NCBI RefSeq assembly: GCF_020037025.1
Contig: NZ_JAIQLH010000036.1
Coordinates: 34,564 to 98,563 of the forward strand
Origin: Streptomyces huiliensis
GTDB lineage: Bacteria; Actinomycetota; Actinomycetes; Streptomycetales; Streptomycetaceae
Direction of reading: 5' to 3'
Length of the DNA stretch: 64,000 nucleotides
Positions 1 to 9,483 of this stretch are shown here, piece by piece (position 1 is the first letter of the stretch; the number at the start of each line of letters is the position of its first letter). The translations under genes and the position numbers were made by a program. The notes under the pieces are model-generated. The model worked only from the letters and a program-made list of their open reading frames with translations, was not told the origin of the DNA and ran no database searches.

Positions 1-1056
1 GGTCAGCCCGCCGAGCCCGGAGCGGACGTTCCGCCCCAGGTGCCGGACGTCGCCCGCGGCGCGTGCCCGGTCGCGGCAGTGGAAGGCCAGCTCGCAGGCG
101 GCGAGGCAGTCCGGCGCGTACGCCGCGTCGACCGCCTCGACGGCGGCGGTCAGCTCCGCCGCGGGCCGGTCCGGGGCGAAGGAGGCGCCGGGCGGGAGGG
201 CGGCGGCGATCTCCTCGACCCGGGTGAGCCGGCCGAGCTGCCGCTTGGTGGTGGCGCGCTGTTTGCGCAGGTCGAGGAGGGCGGCAGCCGGCAGGTTGGA
301 GAAGTCCTTGGGGCAGACCAGCAGTGCCTGGTGGCGCACCCGGCCGTCCTCGGGGGCCGGGCCGGGCAGCCGCTCGGCCACCGCCTCCAGGGCGAGGACG
401 TACACCGCGGCCTGCCGGGCGGCGGCCCCGGCCTTGGCGGCGTCGGCCGCGCCGTCGATCAGGGCGAAGGACTTGATCTCGACCACCGTCCAGCTGCCGT
501 CCGGGTGCACGACGACGGCGTCCGGCTCCAGGTAGGCCGGGGTGCCGGCCACGGTGAGCGCCAACAGGGGGTGGTCGAGCAGCGCCCACCGACCGGCGGC
601 CGTGGCCTCCCGCAGGGCCAGGGCGGTACGGGCGGTGCGGCCTTCTGGGCCCGCGGCGGAGAGGTCGGGGGTGTCGACGGCCTCCGGGGGCCGGCCCGCA
701 TCCTCTTCGGGGAGCGCGGCGTGCAGCAGCCGGACGAGCTCGGTGCCGCCGTCGGCCTTGGCGCGGGCCTCGAAGGCGTTGCCGCGGGCTATGGCGAACT
801 GCGACTGGCCGAAAGCGGCGGGCGCGCCCAGCGCCCGCGCGAGGGCGGCCTTGTCGACCCCGGCGCCGTCGAGCAGGGCGCGGCGGCGGCAGCCGGGGTT
901 GGCGGCGAGGGCCGCCAGGGCGCGGGCGTCCAGCGGGCGCGGCGGGACGTCCGGCCCGCGCAGCTCAGCGAGCCGCCGCGGGAGCGCCGTCGGGCCGGCT
1001 GCCGCCGGCCGGCTCCCGGGCCGGCTGCCTGGGGACTTCCGAAGAGGTGTGCTCAC
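1..1056 (-). CDS. Cas4/RecB-like PD-(D/E)XK nuclease, partial (C-terminus off the left edge)
   Basis: The minus frame is open from a GTG at 1056 to the window edge (352 codons). A GGCGG-type Shine-Dalgarno lies just upstream, so the gene starts inside the last 92 bases of the PAP2 gene. Seen in the translation: an early Cys in NPGCRRR, a GNAFEAR motif, then LEPDAVVV followed by VVEIKSF, which fit the PD and (D/E)XK parts of a restriction-like nuclease fold. A Cys cluster DCLAACELAFHC follows near the edge. One N-terminal plus three C-terminal cysteines is the layout known for Fe-S cluster nucleases such as Cas4 and AddB. No CRISPR array or cas gene is in the window. The fold call is inference from motifs; the biological role is unknown. 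Confidence 0.65.
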   Translation of the reverse strand, partial: MSTPLRKSPGSRPGSRPAAAGPTALPRRLAELRGPDVPPRPLDARALAALAANPGCRRRALLDGAGVDKAALARALGAPAAFGQSQFAIARGNAFEARAKADGGTELVRLLHAALPEEDAGRPPEAVDTPDLSAAGPEGRTARTALALREATAAGRWALLDHPLLALTVAGTPAYLEPDAVVVHPDGSWTVVEIKSFALIDGAADAAKAGAAARQAAVYVLALEAVAERLPGPAPEDGRVRHQALLVCPKDFSNLPAAALLDLRKQRATTKRQLGRLTRVEEIAAALPPGASFAPDRPAAELTAAVEAVDAAYAPDCLAACELAFHCRDRARAAGDVRHLGRNVRSGLGGLT

Positions 1057-2002
1057 TGCCGTCCGCCTCGCGCTGTCTCTCCGGCGCGCCCGGCCGGCCG
1101 CTCCCGGCGGGGGTGCCGGACGCGGTCGTGCGCGGGAGCGCAGTACGAGCCGAAGTCTCGCACCCGGCACTGACAATCGCCGGGCTCTCGGGGGTTTCCG
1201 CAGGTCCGACGGGCGCGAGCGAGGGCAGGGAGCGGGGCGCCCGGGCGCGGATCCGCTCGCCGAGGCGCAGCGCGGGGCGGGTCAGCAGCAGGCCGACGCC
1301 CATGACGGCGGCACCGGCGGCGGCGTCCAGGAAGTAGTGGTTGGCCGTGCCCATGACGACGAGCGTGATGGTCAGCGGGTAGGCCACGCCGAGGACCTTC
1401 GTCCAGGTGCCGCGCCCGTGACGCCACAGCACGACGCCGCACCACAGCGCCCAGCCGACGTGCAGGCTCGGCATCGCCGCGTACTGGTTGGTGAGCCCGC
1501 CCAGACCACGCGGGGCACTGGCGTCACCACCCCACCATCCGTACGAGGAGTACTGGTGCATGGTGTCCACGAAGCCGTAGCCGTCCGGCAGGAGGCGGGG
1601 CGGGCAGGTGGGCAGCAGGGTGAAGCCGATCAGGCCGATCATGGTCGAGACCATCAGCCAGGTGCGGACCCGGCGGTAGTGCTCGGGGCGGCGCCTGAAG
1701 ATCCAGACGAGGACGACCGGGGTGAGCACGTAGTGCAGGGAGGCGTACGCGAAGTCCGCGGGCACGCCGAGGGAGGCGTGGTCCGTGAACAGCCGGTTGA
1801 GCGGGTGTTCGAAATTTATTCGAAACTGCTTCTCGAGGTCGAGTATCGACACACCGTGATCGACCGCCGACTGCACATCGCCCCGGACGAGCAGGCGGCC
1901 CGCCGAGTACAGCGCGTACACGACGGCGATCAGTGGCAGTTCGGTCCACCAGCGCGGCCGCTTCCCGAGTGGTGCGGTGCGGTACATCCGGACGCTCTCC
2001 AT
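965..2002 (-). CDS. PAP2-superfamily (Aur1/Ipt1-like) integral membrane phosphatase
   Basis: About 345 residues from the ATG at 2002; a nearby ATG at 1987 is possible. There are several hydrophobic segments (for example LIAVVYALYSAGRLL and WLMVSTMIGLIGFTLL). The later PAP2 motifs are visible: AAMPSLHVGWALW with the catalytic His, and GTANHYFLDAAAGA with the second His and Asp. CPPRLLPDGYG fits the first motif of the Aur1/Ipt1-like branch. Members hydrolyse or transfer phosphate of lipid or inositol head groups on the outer membrane face. The C-terminal 80 residues are polar, proline-rich and probably cytoplasmic. They overlap the start of the downstream nuclease gene by 92 bases, so the two are likely cotranscribed. 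Confidence 0.8.
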   Translation of the reverse strand: MESVRMYRTAPLGKRPRWWTELPLIAVVYALYSAGRLLVRGDVQSAVDHGVSILDLEKQFRINFEHPLNRLFTDHASLGVPADFAYASLHYVLTPVVLVWIFRRRPEHYRRVRTWLMVSTMIGLIGFTLLPTCPPRLLPDGYGFVDTMHQYSSYGWWGGDASAPRGLGGLTNQYAAMPSLHVGWALWCGVVLWRHGRGTWTKVLGVAYPLTITLVVMGTANHYFLDAAAGAAVMGVGLLLTRPALRLGERIRARAPRSLPSLAPVGPAETPESPAIVSAGCETSARTALPRTTASGTPAGSGRPGAPERQREADGSEHTSSEVPRQPAREPAGGSRPDGAPAAAR

Positions 2003-2285
2003 GTGTTCAGGCGGCCAACAAGCGCGCATGCAACCGTACGGCGTATGCCGCATCCGCCGCACACCGCCCCGTAGGGCCACGGAAACACCGGGGTCATCCG
2101 GCGTTCGGCTCCTGGGCGCGGCGCATGAGAAGAAAGACGATCGAATATGGCGTCGGGTTGCCTGTGGCGCAAGTGAGTGATGATAGTTCCGACGGGTCTA
2201 TGGCATCCGTTCCGCACATCACATTTGTGGCAGCTTCCGCCATTTTGTGGGAGAAGTCACCAGAGATCCTGAGGGAGCCCGCTCC

Positions 2286-2882
2286 ATGGCACCGCGCATC
2301 CTGCTGGCCCGGCACGGACAGACCGAATGGTCGCTGTCCGGAAGGCACACCGGCCGCACGGACATCCCGCTCCTCGACGAGGGACGGCGCGGGGCGAAGC
2401 TCCTGGGCGAGCGCCTGCACCGCGCCCCCTGGGACGGCCTGCCGGACGTCGAGGTCCGGACCAGCCCGCTGGTCCGCGCGAGCGAGACCTGCGAGCTCGC
2501 CGGCTTCGCGGACCGGGCCACCGCCTGGGACGCGCTGATGGAGTTCGACTACGGCTCCTACGAGGGCATGACCCCCGCCGAGATCAAGGCGCAGCGGCCC
2601 GGCTGGCTGATCTGGCGCGACGGCGTCCCCGGCGGCGAGACGCTCGACCAGGTCGCGGCCCGCGCGGACGAGGTCGTCCGCTGGGCGCGCTCCGTCGCCG
2701 ACCGCGACGTCCTGATCTTCGCCCACGGCCACATCCTGCGCGTCATCGCCGCCCGCTGGCTCGGCTTCGAGGCGTCCTTCGCGGCGCGGATCCGGCTGGA
2801 GCCGACGTCGCTGTCGATCCTCGGCTGGGCGTACGGCGAGCCGGCGATCGAGCGCTGGAACGACACCGGCCACCTGGGCTGA
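2286..2882 (+). CDS. histidine phosphatase family protein (phosphoglycerate mutase-like)
   Basis: 198 residues from the ATG at 2286, which follows a GAGGGAG ribosome site; a longer reading from 2247 has no such signal. The N-terminal ARHGQTEWS carries the phosphorylated His of the RHG motif, [11 protein letters not shown] follows, and FAHGHILRV near residue 155 supplies the second catalytic His. Length and motifs fit small single-domain acid phosphatases or cofactor-dependent mutases. The substrate cannot be told from sequence. It is divergent from the PAP2 gene, with about 280 bases of shared upstream region. Confidence 0.85.
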   Translation: MAPRILLARHGQTEWSLSGRHTGRTDIPLLDEGRRGAKLLGERLHRAPWDGLPDVEVRTSPLVRASETCELAGFADRATAWDALMEFDYGSYEGMTPAEIKAQRPGWLIWRDGVPGGETLDQVAARADEVVRWARSVADRDVLIFAHGHILRVIAARWLGFEASFAARIRLEPTSLSILGWAYGEPAIERWNDTGHLG

Positions 2883-2946
2883 GCGGGACGGCTCCGCGTG
2901 GCCGTCAGGCCACGCCTCGCACCTGCCAGGCCGTGCCCCGGCCCCG

Positions 2947-4350
2947 TCAGGCCACGCCCCGGGCCAGGAACGACTCGACCGCCGGGTCCTCCGTGAACCG
3001 GCGCAGCGTCCGCGCCGTGGCGTCGAGCATGCCGCGGATGCGGGCCGACCGGACCTGCCCGAGCAGGTCCAGGACCCGCTCCCCGGCCGCCGCCGCCGCG
3101 TCCGGGGAGCCGGAGTGCGCCAGGTCGTCCGCGAGCTGCGCCGTGTAGAGCGCGATGTTGCGGGCGAAGTGCGGATCGGCCAGGGCCACGGCCCGTTCGC
3201 CGTGCTCGGCCGCCCGGGCCCGGTCGCCCAGGGCGGACCAGCACTGCGCCTCCAGCCCCTCCAGCTCGGCCTCGCCGAAGAACGTCATCCACTCGGGGTC
3301 GGCCTCGCCCGCCCCCTGCCCGAAGAGGGTCCTGGCCCGCAGCAGGGCGCCCGCGCAGGCCGCCCGGTCGCCCATCCGGGCCCAGCCGCCGGCCTCGCGC
3401 AGCGCCAGCAGCGACATCAGCCGGGCCGAGCCCAGCCGCCGGCCCGCGTGCTGCGCGGCCTGCGCGGCGCGGACGGCCTCCCGGGGCCGGTCGGCGTCCC
3501 TGGCCAGGAACGCGGTGTTGCAGAAGGCGTGCGCCTCCAGTGCCGCGTCCCCGGCCACCCGCGCGGTGGCCAGCGCCTCGGCGTAGTGCGAGCGGGCGTC
3601 GGCGAACCGGCCGGAGTCGTGCGCCAACCACCCGACGGAGATCGCCAGTTCGCCGGCGCCCGCGTGCAGCCGGTCGGCCACCGACTGCCGCCGGGCCTCC
3701 GCGTCCAGCAGGTCGTACGCCGCCCGCAGCGGCCGGGTGGCGCGCCGGTAGAGGCCGTCGCCGCCGTGCCGGTCGTCGAGCAGCCGGATGCGGCGGACGG
3801 CCTCCTCCACCGCCAGCGCCTCCGCCTCGCCGGCGTGGCGCCGCGGGCGGGCGCCCGCGGCGCCGCCCAGGGAGACGACGGCCACCGCGGCCGTGCCTTG
3901 GGTCATGAACGCGCGACGCAACACGTCGCTCTCCTCGTCACTGGTACCGCCGGTGCCGGGGGCGCCGGCGTCCCGGCGGCCCGGTGCGCCGGGGCCCGTC
4001 ACGTCACCGTCGTCGGCGGGGCTTTCGATGTGTCCGGGCGGCGCACCGCCCTTGTTTCGCGCCCCCCGTCCGCGTACGGTCTCGCGGGGGAGGAAGCCCA
4101 TGTCCGCCGGCTCGCGGCCGGGGAACATATGGCGGAACACCCGCTCGTAGGCGTAGTTGGGGCAGCGGATCTCGCCGGATTCGACGCGCCCGATGTACCG
4201 CGCGTCACACGAGACCTGTTCCCCGATCTCACGGGCCGCACGCCGCACCGCCGCCGCGAATTCCGCAGGTGAACGCGGGCCGCGCAGCTCGCGGAAGACG
4301 GTGTTCGGGCGGGATGCGCGAGACGACGGGGACGCGTGGGGCGACGCCAT
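2947..4350 (-). CDS. HTH regulator with TPR-like C-terminal domain
   Basis: 467 residues from the ATG at 4350. An N-terminal helix-turn-helix-like segment (VSCDARYIGRVESGEIRCPNY, abbreviated here to its ends VSCDARY and GEIRCPNY) resembles Streptomyces Cro/C1-type TPR regulators. It is followed by MFPGREPADMGF, which is common in that group. A Gly/Pro-rich linker is followed by LRRAFMTQGTAAVAVVSLGG, a hydrophobic stretch reminiscent of a Tat signal but placed at about residue 145, so it is unlikely to be an export signal. The last 300 residues are Ala/Leu/Arg-rich helical repeats consistent with TPRs. Function is presumably transcriptional control by peptide or protein binding. The target is unknown, but the divergent gene at 4667 is the nearest candidate. 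Confidence 0.7.
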   Translation of the reverse strand: MASPHASPSSRASRPNTVFRELRGPRSPAEFAAAVRRAAREIGEQVSCDARYIGRVESGEIRCPNYAYERVFRHMFPGREPADMGFLPRETVRGRGARNKGGAPPGHIESPADDGDVTGPGAPGRRDAGAPGTGGTSDEESDVLRRAFMTQGTAAVAVVSLGGAAGARPRRHAGEAEALAVEEAVRRIRLLDDRHGGDGLYRRATRPLRAAYDLLDAEARRQSVADRLHAGAGELAISVGWLAHDSGRFADARSHYAEALATARVAGDAALEAHAFCNTAFLARDADRPREAVRAAQAAQHAGRRLGSARLMSLLALREAGGWARMGDRAACAGALLRARTLFGQGAGEADPEWMTFFGEAELEGLEAQCWSALGDRARAAEHGERAVALADPHFARNIALYTAQLADDLAHSGSPDAAAAAGERVLDLLGQVRSARIRGMLDATARTLRRFTEDPAVESFLARGVA

Positions 4351-4666
4351 GGCCGGGCCCTCTCGTGGCGGTTGCCGCCCCTCCGGCATCCGGGGCGGAC
4401 GGTGGTGCTGCCGTGCGGCGCTGATGACCGTACCGGCTGCCGGGAATCCAGTACGTCCGCTTTGGCTACAAAACGGATATCCCACTCGCGATCCGCCATG
4501 AACTGCCATCCTTTACGGCGGCGTGGCACCGTAGCCGTTGACGGGCCAAGGGAGTTGAACAGAACGAGCACGTGCCCGCCGAACGTGCCGCGGTCCCGGC
4601 GGGCGGGCACGGAGCGGCGGCGACGGGTTCACGAGTTCAGCGAAACGTGCGGAGGAGGCGTTCCCC
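4351..4666. promoter_or_regulatory. divergent intergenic region, no motif recognised
   Basis: This 316-base gap separates the HTH-TPR regulator from the TTG-started gene at 4667 and must hold both promoters. It is locally less GC-rich around 4440-4500. Apart from a strong GGAGGAGG ribosome site at 4651-4658 for the plus-strand gene, I see no convincing operator or promoter hexamers. Confidence 0.4.
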
Positions 4667-5119
4667 TTGGCGGAAGCCGGAGTGAACATCGGCGGCTCGC
4701 GGACGGCGGCCCTGCACCAGGCGCGCCCCGGCCACGGCCCGGCCGCGCGCCCGGCCCGGGCGCAGGGCGAGGGCATCGTCTGCGACCTGGTCACCGTGCC
4801 CGCCCGGCAGGGCCTGGAGGCGGTGGACATCCTCCGGCTCCGCGACGGCGTCGGGCCCGTGCTGCACGACGGCGAGTGCCACACCCTCGGCTTCCTCGTC
4901 CCGGCCGGCACCGCGGCGGGCTGGGACGTCCCCGGCAGCGCCTGCACCCAGGCGTACGGGCGCGGGGCGCGCGCCGGCCGCCACGAGCCGCCCGTGACGG
5001 GCAGCGGCTGGCTGGTGGCCCCCGAGGCGGCGCTCTCCGAGGCGACCGACCCGGCCGTGCTGCGGGCGGCGCTCGGGGAGGCGGCCCGCACCATCGAGGC
5101 CGTCGACCGCTGCCGCTGA
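4667..5119 (+). CDS. conserved-looking hypothetical protein
   Basis: 150 residues from a TTG start. The start is chosen because GGAGGAGG sits 8 bases upstream and the frame has Streptomyces coding character throughout. I do not recognise the family. The middle part (EGIVCDLVTVPARQGLEAVDIL, positions about 35-56, then VGPVLHDGECHTLGFLVPAG) looks like a compact alpha/beta domain with two Cys. The C-terminal part GSGWLVAPEAALSEATDP recalls the substrate-binding region of small bifunctional primase/polymerase-like proteins, but this is only an impression. It lies 45 bases upstream of the methyltransferase gene, so the two may form an operon. Confidence 0.6.
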   Translation: MAEAGVNIGGSRTAALHQARPGHGPAARPARAQGEGIVCDLVTVPARQGLEAVDILRLRDGVGPVLHDGECHTLGFLVPAGTAAGWDVPGSACTQAYGRGARAGRHEPPVTGSGWLVAPEAALSEATDPAVLRAALGEAARTIEAVDRCR

Positions 5120-5164
5120 CCCGCCTCGCGCGGCGGCCCGGACGAACCGGGCGATACTTGACGG

Positions 5165-6076
5165 ATGGCTAAGGGCAGGCGGGCGGCGGCGGCGGACGAC
5201 GAGACGGGCCGCGGCGGACGACGGGCGGGGCGCGGGCGCGCCGCCGAGCCCGTCACCGAGCGGGTGGCGGGCGGTCTCGCGGAGCTGGAACCGGACCGGG
5301 ACCATCCGCGGGCTCGGACGCTGCTGATCGACGGCGCGCCGCAGTCCTATGTGGACCCGGACGACCCCACCCGCCTGGAGTTCTCCTACCAGCGGCGGCT
5401 GGGCCACGTCGCCGACCTCGTGGCACCGCCCGGGCGGCCGGTCCAGGCCCTCCACCTCGGCGGCGGCGCCTTCACCCTGGCCCGCTACGTGGCCGCGACC
5501 CGGCCGCGCTCCACCCAGCAGGTCGTCGAGATCGACGCGCCGCTGGTCGCCTTCGTCCGGCGGGAGCTGCCGCTTGATTCCGCTTGGCGGGTGCGGGTGC
5601 GGGGTGGTGACGCGCGGGAGGTGCTGGCGAAGATCGCCGACGGGTGGGCGGATCTGATCATCGCGGATGTGTTCGCCGGGGCGCGGACGCCGGCTCATCT
5701 GACCAGCGTGGAGTTTGCCGGGGAGGTGCGGCGGGTGTTGCGGCCCGGGGGTTTCTACGCGGCCAACCTGGCGGACGGTCCGCCGGCCCTCGGTTTCGTC
5801 AAGTCGCAGATCGCGACCGTGGGGACGGTCTTTCCGGAGCTGTGTTTGGCGGCGGAGCCGGGGGTGTTGCGGGGGCGGCGGTTCGGTAACGCGATTCTTG
5901 TGGCGTCCGATGCGCCGTTGCCGGTGGGGGAGTTGACGCGGCGCTGTGCGACGGATGCGGCGATGGGGCGGGTGGAGGGGGGTGCCGATCTTGTCGCCTT
6001 CGCGGGCGGGGCGGCGGTGGTCCGCGACGCGGACGCGAAGCCGTCGCCGGAGCCGCCGCCGTCGGTGTTTCGGTGA
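5165..6076 (+). CDS. spermidine synthase-like SAM-dependent methyltransferase
   Basis: 303 residues. A basic, Gly/Ala-rich N-terminus of about 30 residues precedes a Rossmann domain. ALHLGGGAFTLARYVA is motif I, QQVVEIDAPLVAF is the acidic strand-2 motif, GDAREVL follows, and LIIADVFAGARTP matches the spermidine synthase signature region. VLRPGGFYAANL is the strand-5 element. Such solitary proteins in Streptomyces are annotated as spermidine synthase-like; whether it uses decarboxylated SAM or methylates is unknown. Codon use changes within the gene: the first 135 codons are strongly C-ending, while after about 5575 G- and T-ending codons become common. Confidence 0.75.
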   Translation: MAKGRRAAAADDETGRGGRRAGRGRAAEPVTERVAGGLAELEPDRDHPRARTLLIDGAPQSYVDPDDPTRLEFSYQRRLGHVADLVAPPGRPVQALHLGGGAFTLARYVAATRPRSTQQVVEIDAPLVAFVRRELPLDSAWRVRVRGGDAREVLAKIADGWADLIIADVFAGARTPAHLTSVEFAGEVRRVLRPGGFYAANLADGPPALGFVKSQIATVGTVFPELCLAAEPGVLRGRRFGNAILVASDAPLPVGELTRRCATDAAMGRVEGGADLVAFAGGAAVVRDADAKPSPEPPPSVFR

Positions 6077-6077
6077 G

Positions 6078-6180
6078 GTGCCCCGGCCCCGCCCCTTCGC
6101 CGTTTCCTGGGGCTGCGCCCCAGACCCCCTTGTCGCGGCTCCGCCGCTCGTCCTCAAACGCCGGACGGGCTGGATAGCCC
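6078..6180 (+). repeat. dispersed GC-rich intergenic repeat, copy 1
   Basis: The block contains CCTGGGGCTGCGCCCCAG (a hairpin), a GCGGC-TCCG-CCGC-type second hairpin and CCTCAAACGCCGGACGGGCT. Near-identical text recurs at 27795-27910 in inverse orientation and at 55490-55685. It sits between convergent genes and probably acts as a bidirectional terminator or extragenic palindromic element. Confidence 0.75.
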
Positions 6181-6194
6181 GCCCCGGGGCGAAC

Positions 6195-7568
6195 TCACCT
6201 CACCCGCCCACCCCGCACCACCCCCCGATACCACTCACCACTCCCCTTCACCGTCCGCGACAACGTCGCGTAATCGACGTACACGATCCCGAACCGCTTG
6301 CTGTACCCGTACGCCCACTCGAAGTTGTCGAGCAACGACCACACGAAGTACCCCCACACATCCGCCCCGTCCCCCAACGCCCGCAGGACGGCGTTGAGAT
6401 GCCCGCGCAGGTAGGCGATGCGGTCGAGATCGCGCACGGCCCCCCGGCCGTCCAACGCGTCGTCGTACGCCGCGCCGTTCTCGGAGACGGCGAGCGGGAG
6501 GCCGGGGGCCTCGCGGGTGAAGTGCAGGAGGAGGTCGTAGAGGCCGCTCGGGTCGACGGTCCAGTCCATGGCCGTGCGGGGCCCCGGCGGCTGGTGGAAG
6601 GCGACGCCTTGGGCGCCGGGGTAGGGCGAAGGCGCAGGTGAGGGGCGGTTGTCAGTGGCGGCTGATACAACGGACGGCGTGTAGTAGTTGATGCCGAGCC
6701 AGTCCAGGGGGTGCTTGATGACGGAGGTGTCGCCGTCGCGGACGAACGACCAGTCCGTGATCCCGGCCGTGTCGTCGATCAGGTCGGCGGGGTACGCGCC
6801 GTGGAGCATGGGCCCGGTGAAGATACGGGTGGAGAGCGCGTCGATACGCCGCTGAGCGTCCAGGTCGGCGGGTGACCGGGTGCGGGCCCGGACGGCGTTC
6901 GGGTTGAGGACGACCGCGACGCGCGCCCGGCGCGGCAGGACGGCGCGGAGCGCCTGGGCGCCCAGCCCGTGGGCGAGGTTGAGGTGGTGCGCGGCCCGCA
7001 GGGCGGCGGCGTCGTCGGTGCGGCCGGGGGCGTGCACCCCCGAGGCGTAGCCCAGGAAGGCGCTGCACCAGGGCTCGTTGAGGGTGGCCCAGGAGTCGAC
7101 CCGGTCGCCCAGCGCCCGGGCGACGAGTTCGGCGTAGTCGGCGAACCGGTACGCGGTCTCGCGGGCCGGCCAGCCGCCCGCCGTCTCCAGCTCCTGGGGC
7201 AGGTCCCAGTGGTAGAGGGTCAGGACGGGCTTGATGCCGTGGGCGAGGAGCTCGTCGGCGAGCCGGCGGTAGAAGTCGAGGCCGCGGGGGGAGGCGGGCC
7301 CGCTGCCGGTGGGCTGGACGCGGGGCCAGGAGACGGAGAAGCGGTAGGCGCCCAGGCCGAGGTCGGACATCAGGCGGACGTCCTCGGCGTACCGGTGGTA
7401 GTGGTCGGTGGCCGTGTCGCCGGTGTCGCCGTTCAGCACCTTGCCGGGTGTGCGGCTGAAGGTGTCCCAGATGGAAGGGGTGCGGCCGTCCTCGCGGACC
7501 GCGCCCTCCACCTGGTACGCGGCGGTCGCGGCGCCCCAGACGAAGCCGGGAGGGAAGGTCGTGGGCAT
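6195..7568 (-). CDS. GH1 beta-glucosidase
   Basis: 457 residues from the ATG at 7568; a GTG two codons earlier is also open. The GH1 hallmarks are present: N-terminal [25 protein letters not shown], the acid/base Glu in ATLNEPW (about residue 165) and the nucleophile Glu in AVSENGAAY (about residue 363). The C-terminal [16 protein letters not shown] forms the aglycone region. No signal peptide is seen, so it should act in the cytoplasm, hydrolysing imported cellobiose-type disaccharides. It is the last gene of a binding-protein/permease/permease operon, the same order as cebE-cebF-cebG-bglC, and was probably annotated from that family; the exact sugar is inferred. Confidence 0.92.
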   Translation of the reverse strand: MPTTFPPGFVWGAATAAYQVEGAVREDGRTPSIWDTFSRTPGKVLNGDTGDTATDHYHRYAEDVRLMSDLGLGAYRFSVSWPRVQPTGSGPASPRGLDFYRRLADELLAHGIKPVLTLYHWDLPQELETAGGWPARETAYRFADYAELVARALGDRVDSWATLNEPWCSAFLGYASGVHAPGRTDDAAALRAAHHLNLAHGLGAQALRAVLPRRARVAVVLNPNAVRARTRSPADLDAQRRIDALSTRIFTGPMLHGAYPADLIDDTAGITDWSFVRDGDTSVIKHPLDWLGINYYTPSVVSAATDNRPSPAPSPYPGAQGVAFHQPPGPRTAMDWTVDPSGLYDLLLHFTREAPGLPLAVSENGAAYDDALDGRGAVRDLDRIAYLRGHLNAVLRALGDGADVWGYFVWSLLDNFEWAYGYSKRFGIVYVDYATLSRTVKGSGEWYRGVVRGGRVR

Positions 7569-7620
7569 GAACACGCTCCGAAGGGGAGGGAGTGGGGAGA
7601 TGACGGAGTCGGCACGGGGG

Positions 7621-8472
7621 TCAGCCCTTGACCGCGCCGCGCATGATGCCGCCGACGATGTGCCGTCCGAACAGGGCGAGGACGAGCAGCAGCGGCAGCG
7701 TGCCGAGCAGTGCCCCGGCCATCACGACGGCCTGGTCGGGCACGTAGCCGCGGCCGAGGCCGGTGAGGGCCACCTGGACGGTCGGGTTGTCCTGGGTCAG
7801 CGCGATCACCGGCCAGAAGAAGTCGTTCCAGGACTGGACGAAGGAGAGCATCCCGAGCACCGCCATCGCCGGCCGGGCGACCGGGAGGACGACGTGCCGG
7901 ACGACGCGCAGGCTGTTCGCGCCGTCGATCCGGGCGGCCTCGATCAGCTCGGTGGGCAGCGCCTCCACGAGGTACTGCCGCATGAAGAACACGCCGAACG
8001 CGCTGACCAGAGTGGGCAGCACCACCGTCGGCAGCCGGTCGGTCCAGCCCAGCTCCGCGACGACCATGAACAAGGGGACGACGGAGAGCTGCGGGGGCAC
8101 CATCATCGTGCCGATCACCACCGCCAGCAGGGCGTTCCGCCCCCGGAACCGCAGTTTGGCGAAGGCGAAGCCGGCGAGGGTGCAGAAGAGGACGGTGCCC
8201 AGGGCGACACTGCCGGCGACCAGGGTGGTGTTGAGCAGGGCCAGGCCCAGGTTGGCGTCGCTCCACGCGATGCCCAGGTTGTGCGCGAGGTTGCCGCCGA
8301 ACCGGAGGGGCGGCGGAGTGTGTGCCAGCCGGGTGTTGTCGTGCGAGGCGGCGACGGCCGTCCAGACCAGGGGCAGGACCGAGAGTGCGGTGAAGAGGCC
8401 GAGCGCGGTGTAGCCGAACGGTCCGGTGCGCGGGCGTCCGCCGGCCGGTGTGGGAGTGACGGGGGCGGGCAC
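7621..8472 (-). CDS. sugar ABC transporter permease, MalG/CebG type
   Basis: 283 residues with a GTG start after TGAGGAG. Six hydrophobic segments are visible. The permease EAA loop lies at about residues 177-200 ([20 protein letters not shown]), which contacts the ATPase. It is the second inner-membrane subunit of a carbohydrate importer. The start lies 9 bases after the upstream permease gene. No ATP-binding subunit is in the operon, as usual for Streptomyces CUT1 importers that share the MsiK ATPase. Confidence 0.92.
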   Translation of the reverse strand: MPAPVTPTPAGGRPRTGPFGYTALGLFTALSVLPLVWTAVAASHDNTRLAHTPPPLRFGGNLAHNLGIAWSDANLGLALLNTTLVAGSVALGTVLFCTLAGFAFAKLRFRGRNALLAVVIGTMMVPPQLSVVPLFMVVAELGWTDRLPTVVLPTLVSAFGVFFMRQYLVEALPTELIEAARIDGANSLRVVRHVVLPVARPAMAVLGMLSFVQSWNDFFWPVIALTQDNPTVQVALTGLGRGYVPDQAVVMAGALLGTLPLLLVLALFGRHIVGGIMRGAVKG

Positions 8473-8481
8473 GGCGGCTCC

Positions 8482-9483
8482 TCAGTGGTCCGTGCGCAGC
8501 AGGCGGGCGAGCAGCCCACCCACGGCGGCGACCAGCAGCAGGATCAGGAACATGGCCCAGGCCACGGCGGAGGCCCGGCCCAGGTGGAAGCCGAACCACC
8601 CCTGCTCGTACAGGTAGAGGCCCAGGGTCTGGAACTGGTGCGAGGCCCCGCCCTTCTGCCCGGCCGCCCCGCCGAACAGCAGCGGCTCGCCGAACAGCTG
8701 CGTCGCCCCGATCGTCGAGACGACGACGGTGAACAGGATCGTCGGCCGCAGCGACGGCACGGTGACGTGCGCGAACTGGCGCACCCGCGAGGCGCCGTCC
8801 AGCGCCGCCGACTCGTACAGCTCGTCGGGGATCGCCTGCATCGCGGCCAGGTAGATCAGCGCGTTGTAGCCCGTCCACCGCCACACGACGATCGAGGAGA
8901 CGGCGAGCCGCGAGCTCCACGTGCCGTTCTGCCAGTCCACCGGGTCGACCCCGGCCAGCCCCAGCACCCAGTTGACCAGCCCGTAGTCCCGGCCGTAGAG
9001 GAGGACGAAGACCAGGGTGGCGGCGGCGACGGAGGTGGCGTACGGGGTGAGCAGGGCGACGCGCCAGAAGGTGGCGGCCCGCAGCCGCTGGTGCAGCAGG
9101 TGGGCGAGAGCGAGCGCCATGAGGAGCTGGGGGACGGTCGAGAGCACGCCGATGGTGAAGGTGTTGCCCAGCGCGTTCCAGAAGAACTCGTCGTGCAGCA
9201 GCCGGAGGTAGTTGCGCGCCCCGGCCCACTCCGGCCGGTTCATGTCCGTGAGTTCGAGCCGGTGCAGTGAGGCCCAGCCGGTCCAGAGGAGGGGGAAGAG
9301 ACCGAATGCGGAGAAGAACAGGAAGAACGGCGCCACGAACGCGTACGGGCTCCAGCGCACGTCCCACCGGTGACGGCGGACGCGCCGGGCGGCACCGCGG
9401 TCGCGGGCGGGCGGGGTGCGCGCCGGGCCCGGGGCCGGCTCCGCGTCCGGCTCCTCGACGGTGGTGGGCGACGCGGCGGTCAT
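8482..9483 (-). CDS. sugar ABC transporter permease, MalF/CebF type
   Basis: 333 residues. An acidic, Pro/Arg-rich cytoplasmic N-terminus of about 40 residues precedes six transmembrane segments, the first being YAFVAPFFLFFSAFGLFPLL. The EAA-type loop reads ESAALDGASRVRQFAHVTVP. The ATG overlaps the stop of the binding-protein gene by four bases (ATGA), so translation is coupled. It pairs with the next gene as a heterodimeric sugar permease. Confidence 0.92.
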   Translation of the reverse strand: MTAASPTTVEEPDAEPAPGPARTPPARDRGAARRVRRHRWDVRWSPYAFVAPFFLFFSAFGLFPLLWTGWASLHRLELTDMNRPEWAGARNYLRLLHDEFFWNALGNTFTIGVLSTVPQLLMALALAHLLHQRLRAATFWRVALLTPYATSVAAATLVFVLLYGRDYGLVNWVLGLAGVDPVDWQNGTWSSRLAVSSIVVWRWTGYNALIYLAAMQAIPDELYESAALDGASRVRQFAHVTVPSLRPTILFTVVVSTIGATQLFGEPLLFGGAAGQKGGASHQFQTLGLYLYEQGWFGFHLGRASAVAWAMFLILLLVAAVGGLLARLLRTDH

